A stretch of DNA of 64,000 bases from Pokkaliibacter sp. MBI-7 (GTDB taxonomy: Bacteria; Pseudomonadota; Gammaproteobacteria; Pseudomonadales; Balneatricaceae). The stretch spans positions 2,795,001-2,859,000 of the forward strand of contig NZ_JARVTG010000001.1 of NCBI RefSeq assembly GCF_029846635.1. The letters run 5' to 3'. The notes beneath the pieces were generated by a model. That model searched no databases. It was given only the letters and a program-made list of their open reading frames with translations, and had not been told where the DNA came from. Shown here piece by piece: positions 25,396-33,982 of this stretch. The position numbers were made by a program, and so were the translations under genes. The first letter of the stretch is position 1. Each line of letters opens with the position of its first letter.

Positions 25396-25476
25396 GCGGG
25401 AAGCACTATCGACCATTACGTTCATACTCGAACCGGCGCAGGGTTGCTGCAGCCGATGGCAAACGAGGTAACCACC

Positions 25477-26523
25477 ATGAAGTTCTCTTTGTTTATCCAT
25501 ATGGAGCGTTTTGACGAGTCCGTCAGCCACCGTGAGGTGTTTGAACAGCTGGCCGAGTTGAGCCAGATGGCCGAAGCCGGTGGTTTCCGTACCGTCTGGA
25601 TCGGCGAACACCACGCCATGGAATACACCATCTCCCCCAGCCCGATGCCGCTGCTGGCTTATCTGGCCGGCCAGACCTCCACCATCCGCCTCGGCGCCGG
25701 CACCATCATCGCGCCGTTCTGGCATCCGCTGCGGGTGGCAGGTGAGTGTGCGCTGCTGGATGTGATCAGCAATGGCCGCATGGAGGTCGGGCTGGCCCGC
25801 GGTGCCTATCAGTTTGAGTTTGACCGCATGGCGGGCGGCATGCCAGCCTCCGACGGCGGCCTGCATCTGCGCGAGATGGTGCCGGCGGTGCGGGCGCTGT
25901 GGCAGGGTGACTATGCCCATCAGGGCGATATCTGGCAGTTCCCCACTTCCACCAGTGTGCCCAGGCCGCTGCAGCAGCCAACCCCGCCGATGTGGATTGC
26001 CGCCCGTGACCCCAACTCCCACGACTTCGCCATTGCCAGCGGCTGCAACGTGATGGTCACGCCGCTGATGAAGGGGGATGAGGAAGTGGCTGATCTGGTC
26101 AGTAAGTTCGAGACCGCGCTGAGCAACCATCCTGAGGTGGCGCGGCCGCAGCTGATGGTACTGCGTCACACCTTCGTGCATGAGCACCATGATGACGAGT
26201 GGCAGGTGGGCGCACGTGCCATGTCACGCTTCTACCGCACCTTTGAGGGCTGGTTCCGCAACAAACAGACGCCGGTCAATGGCTTTGTTGATGCCATCAG
26301 TCTGGAGGAGGTGGCCGCGCGGCCGGAATACGACCTCGACAATCTGCATCGCAATCTGGTGATCGGTACGCCGGAGGAAGTCATTGCCCGGGTGCGCTAT
26401 TACGAAGCGCTGGGAGTGGATGAATTCAGCTTCTGGTGCGACAACAGTCTGCCCTTTGCGGAGAAAAAGCGTTCACTGCAGCTGTTTATCGAGCAGGTCG
26501 TGCCGGCGTTCCGGCCATCCTGA
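25477..26523 (+). CDS. LLM-class (luciferase-like) FMN-dependent monooxygenase
   Basis: 348 residues of the bacterial-luciferase-like TIM-barrel family. Seen are GFRTVWIGEHH (about 37-47), RLGAGTIIAPFWHPLRVAGE, NGRMEVGLARGAYQFEF and the late PPMWIAARDP, the standard order of flavin and substrate loops. These enzymes use FMNH2 from a separate reductase to oxygenate a small substrate; the reductase at 15745 is the obvious partner. ATG 25477 follows an AGGTAACC site and matches the family MKFSLFIH start, rather than the ATGs at 25444 and 25456. It is the last gene of the transporter operon. The substrate is unknown. Confidence 0.88.
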   Translation: MKFSLFIHMERFDESVSHREVFEQLAELSQMAEAGGFRTVWIGEHHAMEYTISPSPMPLLAYLAGQTSTIRLGAGTIIAPFWHPLRVAGECALLDVISNGRMEVGLARGAYQFEFDRMAGGMPASDGGLHLREMVPAVRALWQGDYAHQGDIWQFPTSTSVPRPLQQPTPPMWIAARDPNSHDFAIASGCNVMVTPLMKGDEEVADLVSKFETALSNHPEVARPQLMVLRHTFVHEHHDDEWQVGARAMSRFYRTFEGWFRNKQTPVNGFVDAISLEEVAARPEYDLDNLHRNLVIGTPEEVIARVRYYEALGVDEFSFWCDNSLPFAEKKRSLQLFIEQVVPAFRPS

Positions 26524-26595
26524 GCGGCGGTATCAGCACCGGTACACACCTTCGCCACCCGCTGTCGCCTGCGGGTGGCGAAGCCTGTGTTACCG

Positions 26596-27891
26596 CTAGA
26601 CGATACCGGAGCCTGACGCACCTTTCGCCGCCGGACGGGCCGCCGCACACTGCTGACGGTAGCCGCTGACGCGATAGCAGGCGATCGGATCAATGGCACC
26701 GCCACTGCGCTGGCGGGCCATCTGCAGGATCGGCTCAACATCCAGATTGTAGGCCTGCTTCAGGGTAGCCTGCGCCATCAACGCATCATTGCCCTGCTGG
26801 TACTGCTCCAGCGCGGTACGGTTGACCAGCAGTGCCTTGACGTAGGCCCGCTGCACTTCGGCGGCGCTGTACATCAGGCTCTCAATCGGATCAGTGACGT
26901 TGTGTGACTGGTCCAGCATGTAGAACGGCACGTAGTCCGGCTGCTGGGTCTGAATATCCACCAGCTCATTGAAGACCAGAAACAGCTGATACGGGTTGAT
27001 GGAGCCGCTGTCGAGGTCATCGTCACCGTACTTGCTGTCGTTGAAGTGGAAGCCGCCGAGTTTGCCGAACTGTGCCAGCCGGGCGACGATCATCTCGATA
27101 TTGACGTTGGGCGCGTGATGGCCGAGGTCGACCAGACACTGGCAGCGCTCGCCGACCGAGGTGGCGGCCAGATAGTTGCTGCCCCAGTCCTGAATGACGG
27201 TGGAATAGAACGCCGGCTCAAACATCTTGTGTTCCAGCAGCATGTTCCAGTCAGCCGGCAGCGCCGCATAAATGGCCCGGGCACTGTCGATATAGCGGGC
27301 AAAGGAGCGGCTGAAGTGCTGCTGGCCGGGGAAGTTGGAGCCGTCACCGATCCACACCGTCAGTGCTTTGGAGCCGAGTTTTTCGCCCAGCTCAATCACC
27401 TGAATATTGTGTTCGATGGCCTGCTGGCGCACTGCTGCCTCGCTGTGGCTGAGGCTGCCGTACTTGTATGACAGCGCCTGATCACGCTGGTCCTGAAAGG
27501 TGTTGGAGTTCATGGCATCGAAGCCCAGCCCGCGGCTGGCAGCCACCTCCTTCAGCTCACTGGGGTCGGAGGGGGTGTCCCACGGAATATGCAGAGAGAC
27601 CTTGGGCGTGACCCGCACCAGCTGCTGAATGACAGCACAGTCATCCATCTTCTCGAAAATATTGCGCGGCTCACCGGTGCCGGGAAAGCGGGCAAAGCGG
27701 GTGCCGCCGGTGCCTACTCCCCAGGACGGCAGCGCGACGGCAAACTGCTGCGCCCTGGCGGTGAGGGTTTCTATATCCACACCGTGCCGTGCCAGTCTGC
27801 TCTGCAGGTGGGCATAATCGGCATCCAGTGAGGCGTCGGCCTGACGGTTCTGTTCGCCAATCAGATCGGCGGAAATCATCAAAGTGCTCAT
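26596..27891 (-). CDS. rhaI: L-rhamnose isomerase (RhaI, Pseudomonas/Rhizobium type)
   Basis: 431 residues, matching the xylose-isomerase-like L-rhamnose isomerase class known from Pseudomonas stutzeri rather than E. coli RhaA. Metal-site and substrate motifs include LLEHKMFEP (about 217-225), VDLGHHAPN and GGFHFNDSKYGDDDLD. It converts L-rhamnose to L-rhamnulose. It is 32 bp downstream of rhaD in the leftward rhaDI operon, divergent from rhaR. The last 25 residues are Ala/Gly-rich and not conserved. Confidence 0.9.
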   Translation of the reverse strand: MSTLMISADLIGEQNRQADASLDADYAHLQSRLARHGVDIETLTARAQQFAVALPSWGVGTGGTRFARFPGTGEPRNIFEKMDDCAVIQQLVRVTPKVSLHIPWDTPSDPSELKEVAASRGLGFDAMNSNTFQDQRDQALSYKYGSLSHSEAAVRQQAIEHNIQVIELGEKLGSKALTVWIGDGSNFPGQQHFSRSFARYIDSARAIYAALPADWNMLLEHKMFEPAFYSTVIQDWGSNYLAATSVGERCQCLVDLGHHAPNVNIEMIVARLAQFGKLGGFHFNDSKYGDDDLDSGSINPYQLFLVFNELVDIQTQQPDYVPFYMLDQSHNVTDPIESLMYSAAEVQRAYVKALLVNRTALEQYQQGNDALMAQATLKQAYNLDVEPILQMARQRSGGAIDPIACYRVSGYRQQCAAARPAAKGASGSGIV

Positions 27892-27923
27892 TGTTGTTGT
27901 CCTTGTCAGCGGTCTGGCGGCTA

Positions 27924-30041
27924 TCAGCGGGTGAAGGAAGGCGCATGCCCGGCGTCCACATTCAGCACGTTGCCGGTGGACTTGGATGAAGCTTCGGCGG
28001 CGAAAAAGTACACCCCCTCAGCGATATCTTCGGGGAACACATTACGCTTCAGCAGACTGCGCTGGCGGTAGTGTTCTTCCAGCTCATCAGTAGACATGTT
28101 GTAGGCGCTGGCGCGTTCTTCCTTCCACTTGCCGGTCCAGATCTTCGAGCCGCGCAGCACTGCATCGGGGTTGACCACATTGACGCGAATACCCAGCGGT
28201 GCGCCTTCCAGTGCCAGACAGCGGGCCAGCTGAATTTCAGCAGCCTTGGCGGTGCAGTAGGCGGCGGCGTTGGCAGAGGCCACCAGCCCGTTTTTGCTGG
28301 CGACAAAGATCATCGAGCCGCCCATCTGCTGGGTTTTCATAATCTTGAAGGCTTCGCGGGACACCAGGAAATAACCGGTGGAGAGAATATCCTGATTATG
28401 CTGCCACATGGCCAGTGAGGTTTCCTCAATCGGTGCGGAAGAGGCGATCCCGGCATTGGAGACCAGAATGTCGACCCCACCAAAGGCCAGTGCGGTCGCG
28501 CACAGGGCCGCCGCCACCTGCTCTTCCTGACGCACATCCATCACCACGCCGGCGACCTGATCGGCGCCAAAGGCCTGAGCAAACCCGGCGACGGCTTCAT
28601 CCAGACTGTGCTGATCAATATCGGTCAGCATCACGCAGGCCCCTTCACTCAGCAGGCGGCGGGCGGTGGCCCGGCCAATACCACCGGCACCGCCGGTGAT
28701 CACGGCAATCTGCCCGGCCAGTGATTTAGGCTTCGGCATACGCTGCAGTTTGGCTTCTTCCAGTAGCCAGTATTCGATATTGAAGGCTTCCTGCTCGGGC
28801 AGGCCCATGTATTCGCTGACCCCGGCGGCACCGCGCATGACATTGATGGCGTTGACGTAGAACTCACCGGCAATACGGGCGGTGGCCTTGTCTTTGGCGA
28901 ACGACAGCATGCCGACGCCGGGAATCAGGTAGATCACCGGGTTGGCATCACGGATTGCCGGGCTGTCGGCATGGCGGCAGCGCTGATAATAGGCTTCATA
29001 GTCGGCATTGTAGGCAGCCAGCTGGCGGTCGAGGCCATCGATCACCTGCGACAGGTTGTCACTGGCCGGGTCGAAGTCGAGTACCAGCGGTTTGATCTTG
29101 GTGCGCAGGAAGTGGTCGGGGCAGGAGGTGCCCAGCTCGGCGAGGGCGCGCAGCGACTGCGAATTGACGAACTGCAGCACTTCGGCGCTGTCGTTGAAAT
29201 GGCCGATCTGACGCTGACGCTGGCTGGTTTTACCGCGAATCACCGGCATCAGCCGGGCAGCCACGGCACGACGGGCCTCGCTGTCCAGACTCTGGCAGGC
29301 GTCACCGCCGAACGCGGCGACATCCTGCAGCTGGTCGTCGAGCCAGCGCTGTGCCTTGTTGATCATCTCCAGCGAGGTCAGGTAGCAGTCTTTGGAGCTG
29401 TCACCCCAGGTGAACAGGCCATGTGCTTCCAGCACGATGCCGCGCAGGTGGGGGTTGGCTTTGGCCAGCTTTTCCAGCTCCAGACCGAGCTGAAAACCGG
29501 GGCGGCGCCAGGGCAGCCAGCCGATGTCACTGCCATAGATCGTTTCGGTCAGGGCCTTGCTGTTCCTGGCGGCGGCAATGGCGATCACGGCATCCGGGTG
29601 CAGGTGGTCAACGTGGGCAAAGGGCACAAAGGCGTGCAGCGGTGTGTCGATACTGGCGGCGCGGCTGTTGAGGTTGAAGGTACAGTGCGGCAGGTAGCCG
29701 ACCATCTCATCTTCGTACTGTTCGCCGCGGTAGAGCTGCTTGAGGCTTTCCAGTTTGTCCATATACAGGGTGGCGAAGCCATCCAAGCGGATGCTGCCGA
29801 TGTCACCGCCCGAGCCCTTGACCCACAGCACCGGCACCTGTTCCTTGCTCAGCGGGTCATGGCAGAGAATCTTGGCGGAGGTATTGCCACCGCCATAATT
29901 GGTGACGCGCATGTCGGCGCCCAGCAGATTGGAGCGGTACAGCAGCAGTTCAGGTTCGCTCAGGGTGGCGGCGTGGGCGTCGTCCCAGCGGTTTTCGATC
30001 AGACTGTTCTCATTCTGAGAGTATTGTTTTTGTTGCGTCAT
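27924..30041 (-). CDS. rhaD: Bifunctional rhamnulose-1-phosphate aldolase/short-chain dehydrogenase
   Basis: 705 residues. An N-terminal class II aldolase domain (about 20-400; WVKGSGGDIG and HPDAVIAIAA zinc-histidine region, later EAHGLFTW) is fused to a C-terminal SDR domain (about 435-705). The SDR has the nucleotide-binding TGGAGGIGRA near 447 and the catalytic Y595-x3-K599. The aldolase splits rhamnulose 1-phosphate to dihydroxyacetone phosphate and L-lactaldehyde; the SDR oxidises lactaldehyde to lactate. This fusion is the Rhizobium-type RhaD. It is divergent from rhaR, with predicted operators between them. Confidence 0.92.
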   Translation of the reverse strand: MTQQKQYSQNENSLIENRWDDAHAATLSEPELLLYRSNLLGADMRVTNYGGGNTSAKILCHDPLSKEQVPVLWVKGSGGDIGSIRLDGFATLYMDKLESLKQLYRGEQYEDEMVGYLPHCTFNLNSRAASIDTPLHAFVPFAHVDHLHPDAVIAIAAARNSKALTETIYGSDIGWLPWRRPGFQLGLELEKLAKANPHLRGIVLEAHGLFTWGDSSKDCYLTSLEMINKAQRWLDDQLQDVAAFGGDACQSLDSEARRAVAARLMPVIRGKTSQRQRQIGHFNDSAEVLQFVNSQSLRALAELGTSCPDHFLRTKIKPLVLDFDPASDNLSQVIDGLDRQLAAYNADYEAYYQRCRHADSPAIRDANPVIYLIPGVGMLSFAKDKATARIAGEFYVNAINVMRGAAGVSEYMGLPEQEAFNIEYWLLEEAKLQRMPKPKSLAGQIAVITGGAGGIGRATARRLLSEGACVMLTDIDQHSLDEAVAGFAQAFGADQVAGVVMDVRQEEQVAAALCATALAFGGVDILVSNAGIASSAPIEETSLAMWQHNQDILSTGYFLVSREAFKIMKTQQMGGSMIFVASKNGLVASANAAAYCTAKAAEIQLARCLALEGAPLGIRVNVVNPDAVLRGSKIWTGKWKEERASAYNMSTDELEEHYRQRSLLKRNVFPEDIAEGVYFFAAEASSKSTGNVLNVDAGHAPSFTR

Positions 30042-30350
30042 GGGAGCCTCAGTCAGTTATCCGCATTAATGAAGTCAAAAAGAATTCGGGTCGGAACAGG
30101 TTGCTGCACCGCAGGGTGATGACCCGCCAGACAGGCACACAGGGCGGGCAATCAGGCGTCAACACTGGTTCGGTGCAAGCAAAAGCTGTCATACTGAGCG
30201 ACATTTACGGCGGGTTGCGCAGGTTTTGACAGGTTTTGACGGTTTTAATCTTCCATCAAACACCTAAACCTGTCAAACAAGATCAAAACATTGCAAAAAA
30301 TGCTTGATTTTGTCCCCCCGTCTGACCATATTGACGCCTAAGGATTGATA
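30042..30350. promoter_or_regulatory. rhaD/rhaR divergent control region with repeated DeoR-type sites
   Basis: 309 bp without a gene. AGGTTTTGAC is repeated in tandem (30221-30230 and 30231-30240) and followed by a third degenerate unit GGTTTTAATC. TTTGACAGGTTT (30225-30236) has an exact inverse AAACCTGTCAAA at 30266-30277. Such clustered repeats are typical operators of DeoR-family regulators, so RhaR is the expected binder. AAGGA at 30340-30344 is the rhaR ribosome site. Confidence 0.65.
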
Positions 30351-31172
30351 ATGCACGAAGTTGAAAGACATCGAATCATCCTCTCTGAGGTGGGCGAAAA
30401 GCCCGTGGTGACCCTGAACTACCTGGTGGATCTGCTCGGTGCGTCGGAAGCGACGGTCCGGCGTGACATCAACGTACTGCACAAACAGGGCAAGCTGAAA
30501 AAGGTGCGCGGGGGAGCAGAGTCTCTGCATCCGCCGACCAGTCCCAATCTGGCGGGGCGGCCTTTCTCGGTGAATCAGACCATCAATGCCCGAGCCAAGC
30601 GTGCTATCGCCCGGCTGGCAGCGACCCTGTGCAAAGAGGGCGACTCGATCATCATCAATGGCGGGACGACCACCTTCTTTATGGCTGAACACCTGAAGAA
30701 CAGTCACCTGCATGTGCTGACCAATTCCTTTGTGATTGCCGAGTACCTGCTGAAAAACAGTAAATGCGGTGTGACCCTGCCCGGCGGCACGGTGTACCGG
30801 GAGCAAAACATCATTCTGAGCCCGTTCCCCAGAGATGTGTCGTCGCAGTTTTACGCTTCACTGCTGTTTATCGGCGCCCAGGGGGTGGGTCCGCTGGGCG
30901 TTATGGAAACCGATCCGCAGATCGTGCAGGCCGAAACCAAGCTGCTCGAACAGGCGGAACAACGGGTGTTGCTGGTGGACAGCAGCAAGTTTGGCAATCG
31001 CAGCAGTCTGATCGTATGCCCGCTGAACAAGATCGATATCGTCATCACCGATGACGGTATTGATCAGAAAAGTCGGAAGATGATTGAAGATGCAGGATGC
31101 AAACTGATGATTGCGACGATGGAAACTTCAGCATCAACCACACTGGCGGAAACCGCCGGGGAGACCGACTAG
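30351..31172 (+). CDS. rhaR: DeoR-family rhamnose regulator
   Basis: 273 residues. The N-terminal DeoR helix-turn-helix (about 4-57; VTLNYLVDLLGASEATVRRDINVLHKQGKL) precedes the sugar-phosphate-binding DeoRC domain with IINGGTTTFFMAEHL (about 98-112) and LLVDSSKFG. In Rhizobium the DeoR-type RhaR represses the divergent rhaDI and rhaSTPQUK operons; the same layout here supports that role. It probably senses a phosphorylated intermediate. A TTG at 30345 is in frame, but ATG 30351 has the well-placed AAGGA. Confidence 0.88.
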   Translation: MHEVERHRIILSEVGEKPVVTLNYLVDLLGASEATVRRDINVLHKQGKLKKVRGGAESLHPPTSPNLAGRPFSVNQTINARAKRAIARLAATLCKEGDSIIINGGTTTFFMAEHLKNSHLHVLTNSFVIAEYLLKNSKCGVTLPGGTVYREQNIILSPFPRDVSSQFYASLLFIGAQGVGPLGVMETDPQIVQAETKLLEQAEQRVLLVDSSKFGNRSSLIVCPLNKIDIVITDDGIDQKSRKMIEDAGCKLMIATMETSASTTLAETAGETD

Positions 31173-31324
31173 GTCACCCCCTGCCAGCGCCACGATCACC
31201 GCTCTTTACAGACATTTCATGAACGCAGCACAGCAACTGGCTGTCACTGGCTGTTGAAAACGTAGTACTCCACAGCCTGCAAGGCGGTCGGCCATTGAAC
31301 AAAAACAACAAATGGAGACTAGCT

Positions 31325-32320
31325 ATGCGATTGAAGACACTCCTTACCTGCGCAATTACCAGTGCAGCGCTGGCCTTTGGTGGTCTGGCGCAAGCCAAGG
31401 AAGTAAAGATTGCGCTGGTGGTGAAGGCCCTCGGTATCGGCTTCTTTGAGGCCGCCAACAATGGTGCGCAGGAGGCCGCCAAGGAGCTGGGCGATGTGCA
31501 GGTGATCTACACCGGCCCGACCAGTACCACCGCTGAAGGCCAGATTGAAGTCATCAACTCCCTGATTGCCCAGCGCGTTGACGCCATTGCCGTGTCAGCC
31601 AATGACACGGATGCGCTGGTACCCATTCTGAAGAAGGCCCAGCAACGCGGTATCAAGGTTATTTCCTGGGATTCCGGCGTAGCGAAAGACGGCCGGCAGA
31701 TTCACCTGAACCCGTCGAGCAACCAGCTGATCGGTGAAATGAACGACAAGCTGGCGGTTGAGGCGATCAAGGCCAGCGGCGCCGCTGACGGTGAAGTGGC
31801 CATCCTCAGCGCTACCCCCACCTCCACCAACCAGAACATCTGGATCGACGAAATGAAAAAGGCGTCGGCCCAGTATCCGGCGATGAAAATTGTCACCACC
31901 GTTTACGGTGATGATCTGGCCGACAAGAGCTACCGCGAAACCGTCGGCCTGCTGAAAACCTATCCTGAGCTGAAAGCCATCGTCGCTCCCACCTCTGTGG
32001 GCATCGTGGCGGCCGCACAGGCCGTGCAGGATCAGGGTAAGGTCGGCAAGGTCTATGTCACCGGGCTGGGGCTGCCCTCCGAGCTGGCAGGGCATGTCGA
32101 GGCCGGCGCGGTGAAAAGTTTCGCCATCTGGAATCCTATCGATCTGGGCTACGCCGCCACCATGATTGCCTACAATCTGGTAGAGGGTAAGGCGACCGAC
32201 AAAGAAGTGGGCATGGGCCGTCTGGGCATGGCTAAGCTCGATGCCGATGGCAACGCGGCGATGGGCGACCCCTTCGTCTACGATGCGTCCAACGTCGGCA
32301 AGTTCGCCAAGATATTCTGA
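31325..32320 (+). CDS. rhaS: Rhamnose ABC transporter substrate-binding protein
   Basis: 331 residues. A signal peptide covers 1-24 (ending GLAQA/KE). The rest is a Peripla_BP_4 sugar binder of the RbsB/RhaS type: INSLIAQRVDAIAVSANDTDAL, VISWDSGV, TSTNQNIWIDEM and a C-terminal GLGLPSELAGHVEAG. It delivers L-rhamnose to the RhaTPQ importer. ATG 31325 follows TGGAG; an upstream TTG start (31295) is unlikely. The intergenic region after it has a stable hairpin, common after abundant binding-protein genes. Confidence 0.9.
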   Translation: MRLKTLLTCAITSAALAFGGLAQAKEVKIALVVKALGIGFFEAANNGAQEAAKELGDVQVIYTGPTSTTAEGQIEVINSLIAQRVDAIAVSANDTDALVPILKKAQQRGIKVISWDSGVAKDGRQIHLNPSSNQLIGEMNDKLAVEAIKASGAADGEVAILSATPTSTNQNIWIDEMKKASAQYPAMKIVTTVYGDDLADKSYRETVGLLKTYPELKAIVAPTSVGIVAAAQAVQDQGKVGKVYVTGLGLPSELAGHVEAGAVKSFAIWNPIDLGYAATMIAYNLVEGKATDKEVGMGRLGMAKLDADGNAAMGDPFVYDASNVGKFAKIF

Positions 32321-32351
32321 TACCCGCATACCGTTCAGTGCCTTCTGGCCC

Positions 32352-32368
32352 CGCTGCAGTGTGCAGCG
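32352..32368 (+). other. Hairpin between rhaS and rhaT
   Basis: CGCTGCA (32352-32358) and TGCAGCG (32362-32368) form a perfect 7-bp stem with a 3-nt loop, no U-tract. It probably protects the rhaS message from 3' decay. Confidence 0.4.
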
Positions 32369-32434
32369 CGGCCGGCTGGTGGCTGCGCCGGGTGCGCTCC
32401 GCCTTCAGTCATCAATAAAAAAGATAAAACGCCT

Positions 32435-33982
32435 ATGACCGACCTGACGCCTGTGTTCTCCCTGCGGGGGATCACCAAGACCTTTCCCGGGGTCAAAGCC
32501 CTGGACAATGTGCAGCTCGACCTCTATCCGGGTCAGGTGACCGCCCTGATCGGTGAGAATGGCGCGGGCAAGTCGACCCTGGTCAAGACTATGACCGGCA
32601 TTTACCAGCCGGATGAGGGCCGCATTCTGTTTCACGAGCAGCCGGTACGGCTGGCTTCACCGGATGATGCGCACCAGCTGGGTATCACCGCCATCCATCA
32701 GGAAACCGTGCTGTTTGACGAGCTGAGCGTCACCGAAAATATTTTCGCCGGGCACTACCTGTATCGCGACGGCCTGTTCGGCAGCCGCTGGCTGCGCCGT
32801 CTGGACTGGCCCGCCATGCACGAGCAGGCACGGGCCATCCTGCAGCGGATTGATGCGCCGCTTGATCCTCACGCCGTGCTGAAAGACCTCAGCATTGGTC
32901 AGCGCCATATGGTTGCCATTGCCCGGGCGCTGTCGGTGGAGGCGCAGGTGGTGATTCTCGATGAGCCAACGGCTGCTCTGTCTCACCATGAAATCCACGA
33001 ACTCTATGCCATCGTCGAGCGCCTCAGGCAGCAGGGTAAGGCGATCCTGTTCATTTCTCATAAGTTCGACGAAATTTTCGCCATTGCCGACCGCTATACG
33101 GTATTTCGTGACGGCTGCTATATCGCTGATGGCCTGATCAGCCAGACCGATGAAGCGGAGCTGGTGACCCTGATGGTCGGCCGCTCGGTCAGTGAGGCCT
33201 ATCCCAAACAGATCTGTGCGCTGGGCGAGACGGTGCTTGAAGTAGATGGGCTGAGCCATCCGACCGAGTTTGCGGATATTTCCTTCAGCCTGCGTCAGGG
33301 TGAAATTCTCGGCTTCTACGGGCTGGTGGGCGCCGGGCGCAGTGAAGTCATGCATGCTCTGTTCGGCATTACCCGGCCCAGTGCCGGCACTATTCGTCTG
33401 CGCGGCCAGACGCTGGCGCTCAGGGCGCCGGCGGATGCCATCGCCGCCGGTATCGTCTATGTGCCGGAAGAGCGGCAGAAGCAGGGGGCGGTCGTGGATA
33501 TGCCTATTGTGCATAACATCAGCCTGCCACAACTGGCGGCGCTCAACCCCTCAGGTTTCCTCCATGCCGGGCGCGAATGGCAGCTGGCCGATGATTATGC
33601 CCGGCGCCTGCAGGTGAAGGCTGCCAGCTGGCAGCAGGCCGTGGGCACCCTGTCCGGCGGTAACCAGCAGAAGGTGGTGATTGGGAAGTGGCTGGCTACC
33701 AGCCCGACGGTCATCATTCTTGATGAGCCCACCAAGGGCATCGATATTGGCTCCAAGGCGGCCGTGCATCAGTTTATGTCGGAGCTGGTGGCACAGGGGC
33801 TGGCGGTGATCATGGTGTCGTCGGAGCTGCCGGAAGTGATGGGCATGGCTGATCGCATCATCGTTATGCATGAAGGGCTGATTGTGGCGGAATACCCCGC
33901 CGGGACGGCCACCGCGGAGCAAATCGTGCGGGCGGCCAGCGGTGCCGACAGTGAGGAGGTACGTCATGCTCGGGTCGCCTGA
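32435..33982 (+). CDS. rhaT: Rhamnose ABC transporter ATP-binding protein
   Basis: 515-residue double ABC protein of the sugar-importer (RbsA/MglA) class. Domain 1 has Walker A GENGAGKS (40-47), signature LSIGQRHMV and Walker B VILDEPTAAL. Domain 2 has the variant GLVGAGRSE near 293-301, LSGGNQQKV and IILDEPTKGID. It powers uptake through RhaP and RhaQ. Its 3' end overlaps rhaP by 17 bp. The symbol follows Rhizobium; it is unrelated to the E. coli RhaT permease. Confidence 0.9.
   Translation: MTDLTPVFSLRGITKTFPGVKALDNVQLDLYPGQVTALIGENGAGKSTLVKTMTGIYQPDEGRILFHEQPVRLASPDDAHQLGITAIHQETVLFDELSVTENIFAGHYLYRDGLFGSRWLRRLDWPAMHEQARAILQRIDAPLDPHAVLKDLSIGQRHMVAIARALSVEAQVVILDEPTAALSHHEIHELYAIVERLRQQGKAILFISHKFDEIFAIADRYTVFRDGCYIADGLISQTDEAELVTLMVGRSVSEAYPKQICALGETVLEVDGLSHPTEFADISFSLRQGEILGFYGLVGAGRSEVMHALFGITRPSAGTIRLRGQTLALRAPADAIAAGIVYVPEERQKQGAVVDMPIVHNISLPQLAALNPSGFLHAGREWQLADDYARRLQVKAASWQQAVGTLSGGNQQKVVIGKWLATSPTVIILDEPTKGIDIGSKAAVHQFMSELVAQGLAVIMVSSELPEVMGMADRIIVMHEGLIVAEYPAGTATAEQIVRAASGADSEEVRHARVA

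Noticed and set aside
28971..30119. 382-codon open frame on the plus strand opposite rhaD
   Set aside because: Complementary to a conserved enzyme and without motifs; a typical shadow of GC-rich codon use.
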